NCBI GenBank assembly: GCA_030533445.1
Contig: CM060081.1
Span: forward strand, 2,065,315 to 2,129,314
Origin: Cyprinodon diabolis
Taxonomy: Eukaryota > Chordata > Actinopteri > Cyprinodontiformes > Cyprinodontidae
Length of the DNA stretch: 64,000 bases
Direction: 5' to 3'
In this document: piece after piece, positions 62,320-64,000 of the stretch
How the letters are laid out: each line of letters opens with the position of its first letter
Numbering within the stretch: position 1 is the stretch's first letter
Program-made: the position numbers and the translations under genes
The notes under the pieces: model-generated
The model's database searches: none
What the model saw: only the letters and a program-made list of their open reading frames with translations
Told to the model about the DNA's origin: nothing

Positions 62320-64000
62320 CCAGTTCCAAACAGGGTATTTACCCAGATGACTCGATCAATTATAGACCTATATCCAATCTTCCTTTCCTATCTAAACTTC
62401 TTGAGAAAGTAGTTGCCAAATAAGTGTGTGATCACTTTCACCATAATGAACTTTTTGAAGAGTTTCAGTCTGGCTTTAGAGCTCATCATAGCACTGAAAC
62501 AGCTCTGGTGAAAGTCACTAATGATATTCTCATGGCCTCAGATAATGGACTTGTATCTGTGCTCGTCCTGTTGGATCTTAGTGCTGCATTTGATCCAGTT
62601 GATCATAATATTCTTTTAGAAAGACTTGAATATTTTGTTGGAATTAAAGGAACAGCTCTAGACTGGTTTAAATCTGATCTATCTGGTCGATTCAAGTTTG
62701 TTCACGTTAATGATAAATCTTCCACATGCTCAAAGGTTACCTGTGGAGTACCACAGGGATCAGTGGTAGGACAAATTCTCTTTACTTTATACATGCTCCC
62801 AATTGGTAGAGTTATTAGACAGCATGGGATTAATTTCCACTGTTATGCTGATGATACCCAGCTATATCTGTCTATAATCCAGATGAAGCTAACCCATTAC
62901 ATAGATTACAAGCATGTCTTGAAGACATAAAAACCTGGATGACTCTTAACTTTCTGCTTCTGAATGCAGACAAAACAGAAGTTATAGTCTTTGGACCAGA
63001 GTCTCTGAAAAAGAAGCTGATTAGCCAGTCACTTCATTTGGATGGGATTAAACTGATTTCAGGAACATTGCAAAAATGAGCAATCTCCTGTCCAGGGGTG
63101 ATGCTGAGAAACTAGTCCATGCATTTGTTACTTCAAGGCTGGACTATTGTAATTCTTTACTATCAGGAAGTCCACAAACTGTAGTTAAAAGCCTTCAGCT
63201 GATCCAAAATGCTGCAGCCAGAGTTCTGATGAAAATGAAAAAGAGAGATCATATCTCTCCTATCCTGGCTTCTCTTCATTGGCTTCCTGTTAAATCCAGA
63301 ATAGAATTTAAAATCCTCCTTCTCACATATAAAGCCTTAAATGGCCAAGCTCCATCTGATATCAGAGATCTGATTGTTCCTTATGTTCCTAACAGAGCAC
63401 TTCGCTCTCAATCTGCAGGTTTACTAGTGGTTCCTAGAATTTCTAAAAGTAGAATGGGAGGCAGATCTTTTAGTTATCAGGCTCCTCTCCTGTGGAACCA
63501 ACTACCAGTTTTAGTCCGTGAGGCAGACACCCTGTCTACTTTTAAGGCTAGGCTTAAAACTTTCCTTTTTGATAAAGCTTCTAGTTAGAGTGGCTCAGGT
63601 TATCCTGAGCTATCTCTATAGATCTGCTGCTATAGGCTTAGACTGCTGGAGGACATAGGGACCCCTTTTTCATCATTCTGCTTCATTCTATCTCTATTCT
63701 CCCACTCTGCAGAATCTATTAGTTCAATCTCTAACGTTCTGCTCTCTCTGCTTTTTCTCATAGTAGCTTCATCTGGTCTGTTCCTGTTTGGCTGTGACTC
63801 CATCTTGTTTATTCCGCTTTCCCTACTAGACTTAACTATGGGCTCAGCTTTTACTGTGACTAACTGGATGTGCTCTCTTCATCCTCTGACATGGGAGCTG
63901 GCTTGGAGCTCATCTGCCTGGCTGTGTGTTTCCTGGACCGGGCCGCCTGAGGAGCTTGTTGACAGTTAAGCCCCTGTCAGACCTTGCTGATTTATGCCTG
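62320..64000 (+). mobile_element. LINE (L2/CR1-like), longest copy, runs off the window
   Basis: 5'-truncated near RT region 1 (NYRPISNLPFLSKLLEKVVA). It proceeds through the whole reverse-transcriptase palm and the ORF end, then the 3' UTR, which is cut by the window end at a point equivalent to about 37460 in the other copy. It is the source-type sequence for the many 3' ends in this window. Confidence 0.9.
62424..63588 (+). pseudogene. Non-LTR reverse transcriptase, broken
   Basis: Copies LINE RNA into DNA at the target site when intact. Visible in order: [36 protein letters not shown] (first catalytic Asp), GVPQGSVVG, then the [14 protein letters not shown] box (YADD catalytic motif), LLNADKTEVIVFGPESLKKK, TSRLDYCNSLLSGSPQ and the C-terminal LLWNQLPVLVREAD. 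An early stop precedes 62424, a frameshift follows the YADD box near 62880, and there are stops about 63060-63080. The catalytic motifs are intact but the protein is not. Confidence 0.88.

Overview
This 64 kb window reads as teleost fish nuclear DNA. It has short spliced genes with GT-AG introns. The proteins are vertebrate: Ube2v1, Elf3, the first exon of Arfrp1 and a HIPK-like kinase exon. A dense, nested mixture of fish-type repeats fills most of the rest: Tc1/mariner, hAT and TTAA-flanked elements, Penelope, several LINE families, a tRNA-derived SINE and solo LTRs. No bacterial operon logic applies, and most open frames are repeat-derived.

Layout. 1-11.3 kb: a HIPK-like kinase exon (minus), an inverted-repeat MITE, one arm of a TTAA element, a solo LTR, an intact DD36E Tc1-like transposon, a second solo LTR, and five minus-strand exons whose splice phases agree but whose product I do not recognise. 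10.7-11.34 kb: a palindromic foldback element that ends about 110 bp upstream of the ube2v1 start codon. 11.45-22.2 kb: ube2v1 on the plus strand, four coding exons, 146 aa. Its introns hold a hAT element with an exact 8-bp duplication, a TTAA palindromic element inside a Penelope remnant, a RecQ-helicase-derived element, another hAT element and Penelope pieces.

23-31.6 kb: a broken THAP-domain copy, LINE 3' ends, and a degenerate LINE whose reverse-transcriptase region has expanded into a 6.25 kb minisatellite of about 106 units of 59 bp. 32.3-33.3 kb: hAT-derived sequence. 33.41-33.50 kb: arfrp1 exon 1 (minus), with no later arfrp1 exon visible. 36-37.8 kb: inverted LINE ends. 38.2-41.3 kb: elf3 on the minus strand, eight coding exons, 378 aa, with PNT, AT-hook and ETS domains. 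42.5-64 kb: I see no host gene. It holds MITEs, three solo LTRs of one family with exact 5-bp duplications, an LTR-like element, a near-perfect foldback, LINE copies, a Penelope endonuclease remnant, a SINE, a second THAP copy, and a longer LINE reverse transcriptase that runs off the window.

The genes do not form a pathway. Ube2v1 is a ubiquitin E2 variant (K63 chains), Arfrp1 a trans-Golgi GTPase and Elf3 an epithelial transcription factor. The main interest lies in the mobile DNA: several insertions can be dated relative to each other by nesting, empty sites and shared lesions, and the minisatellite's birth from a LINE coding segment can be read directly.
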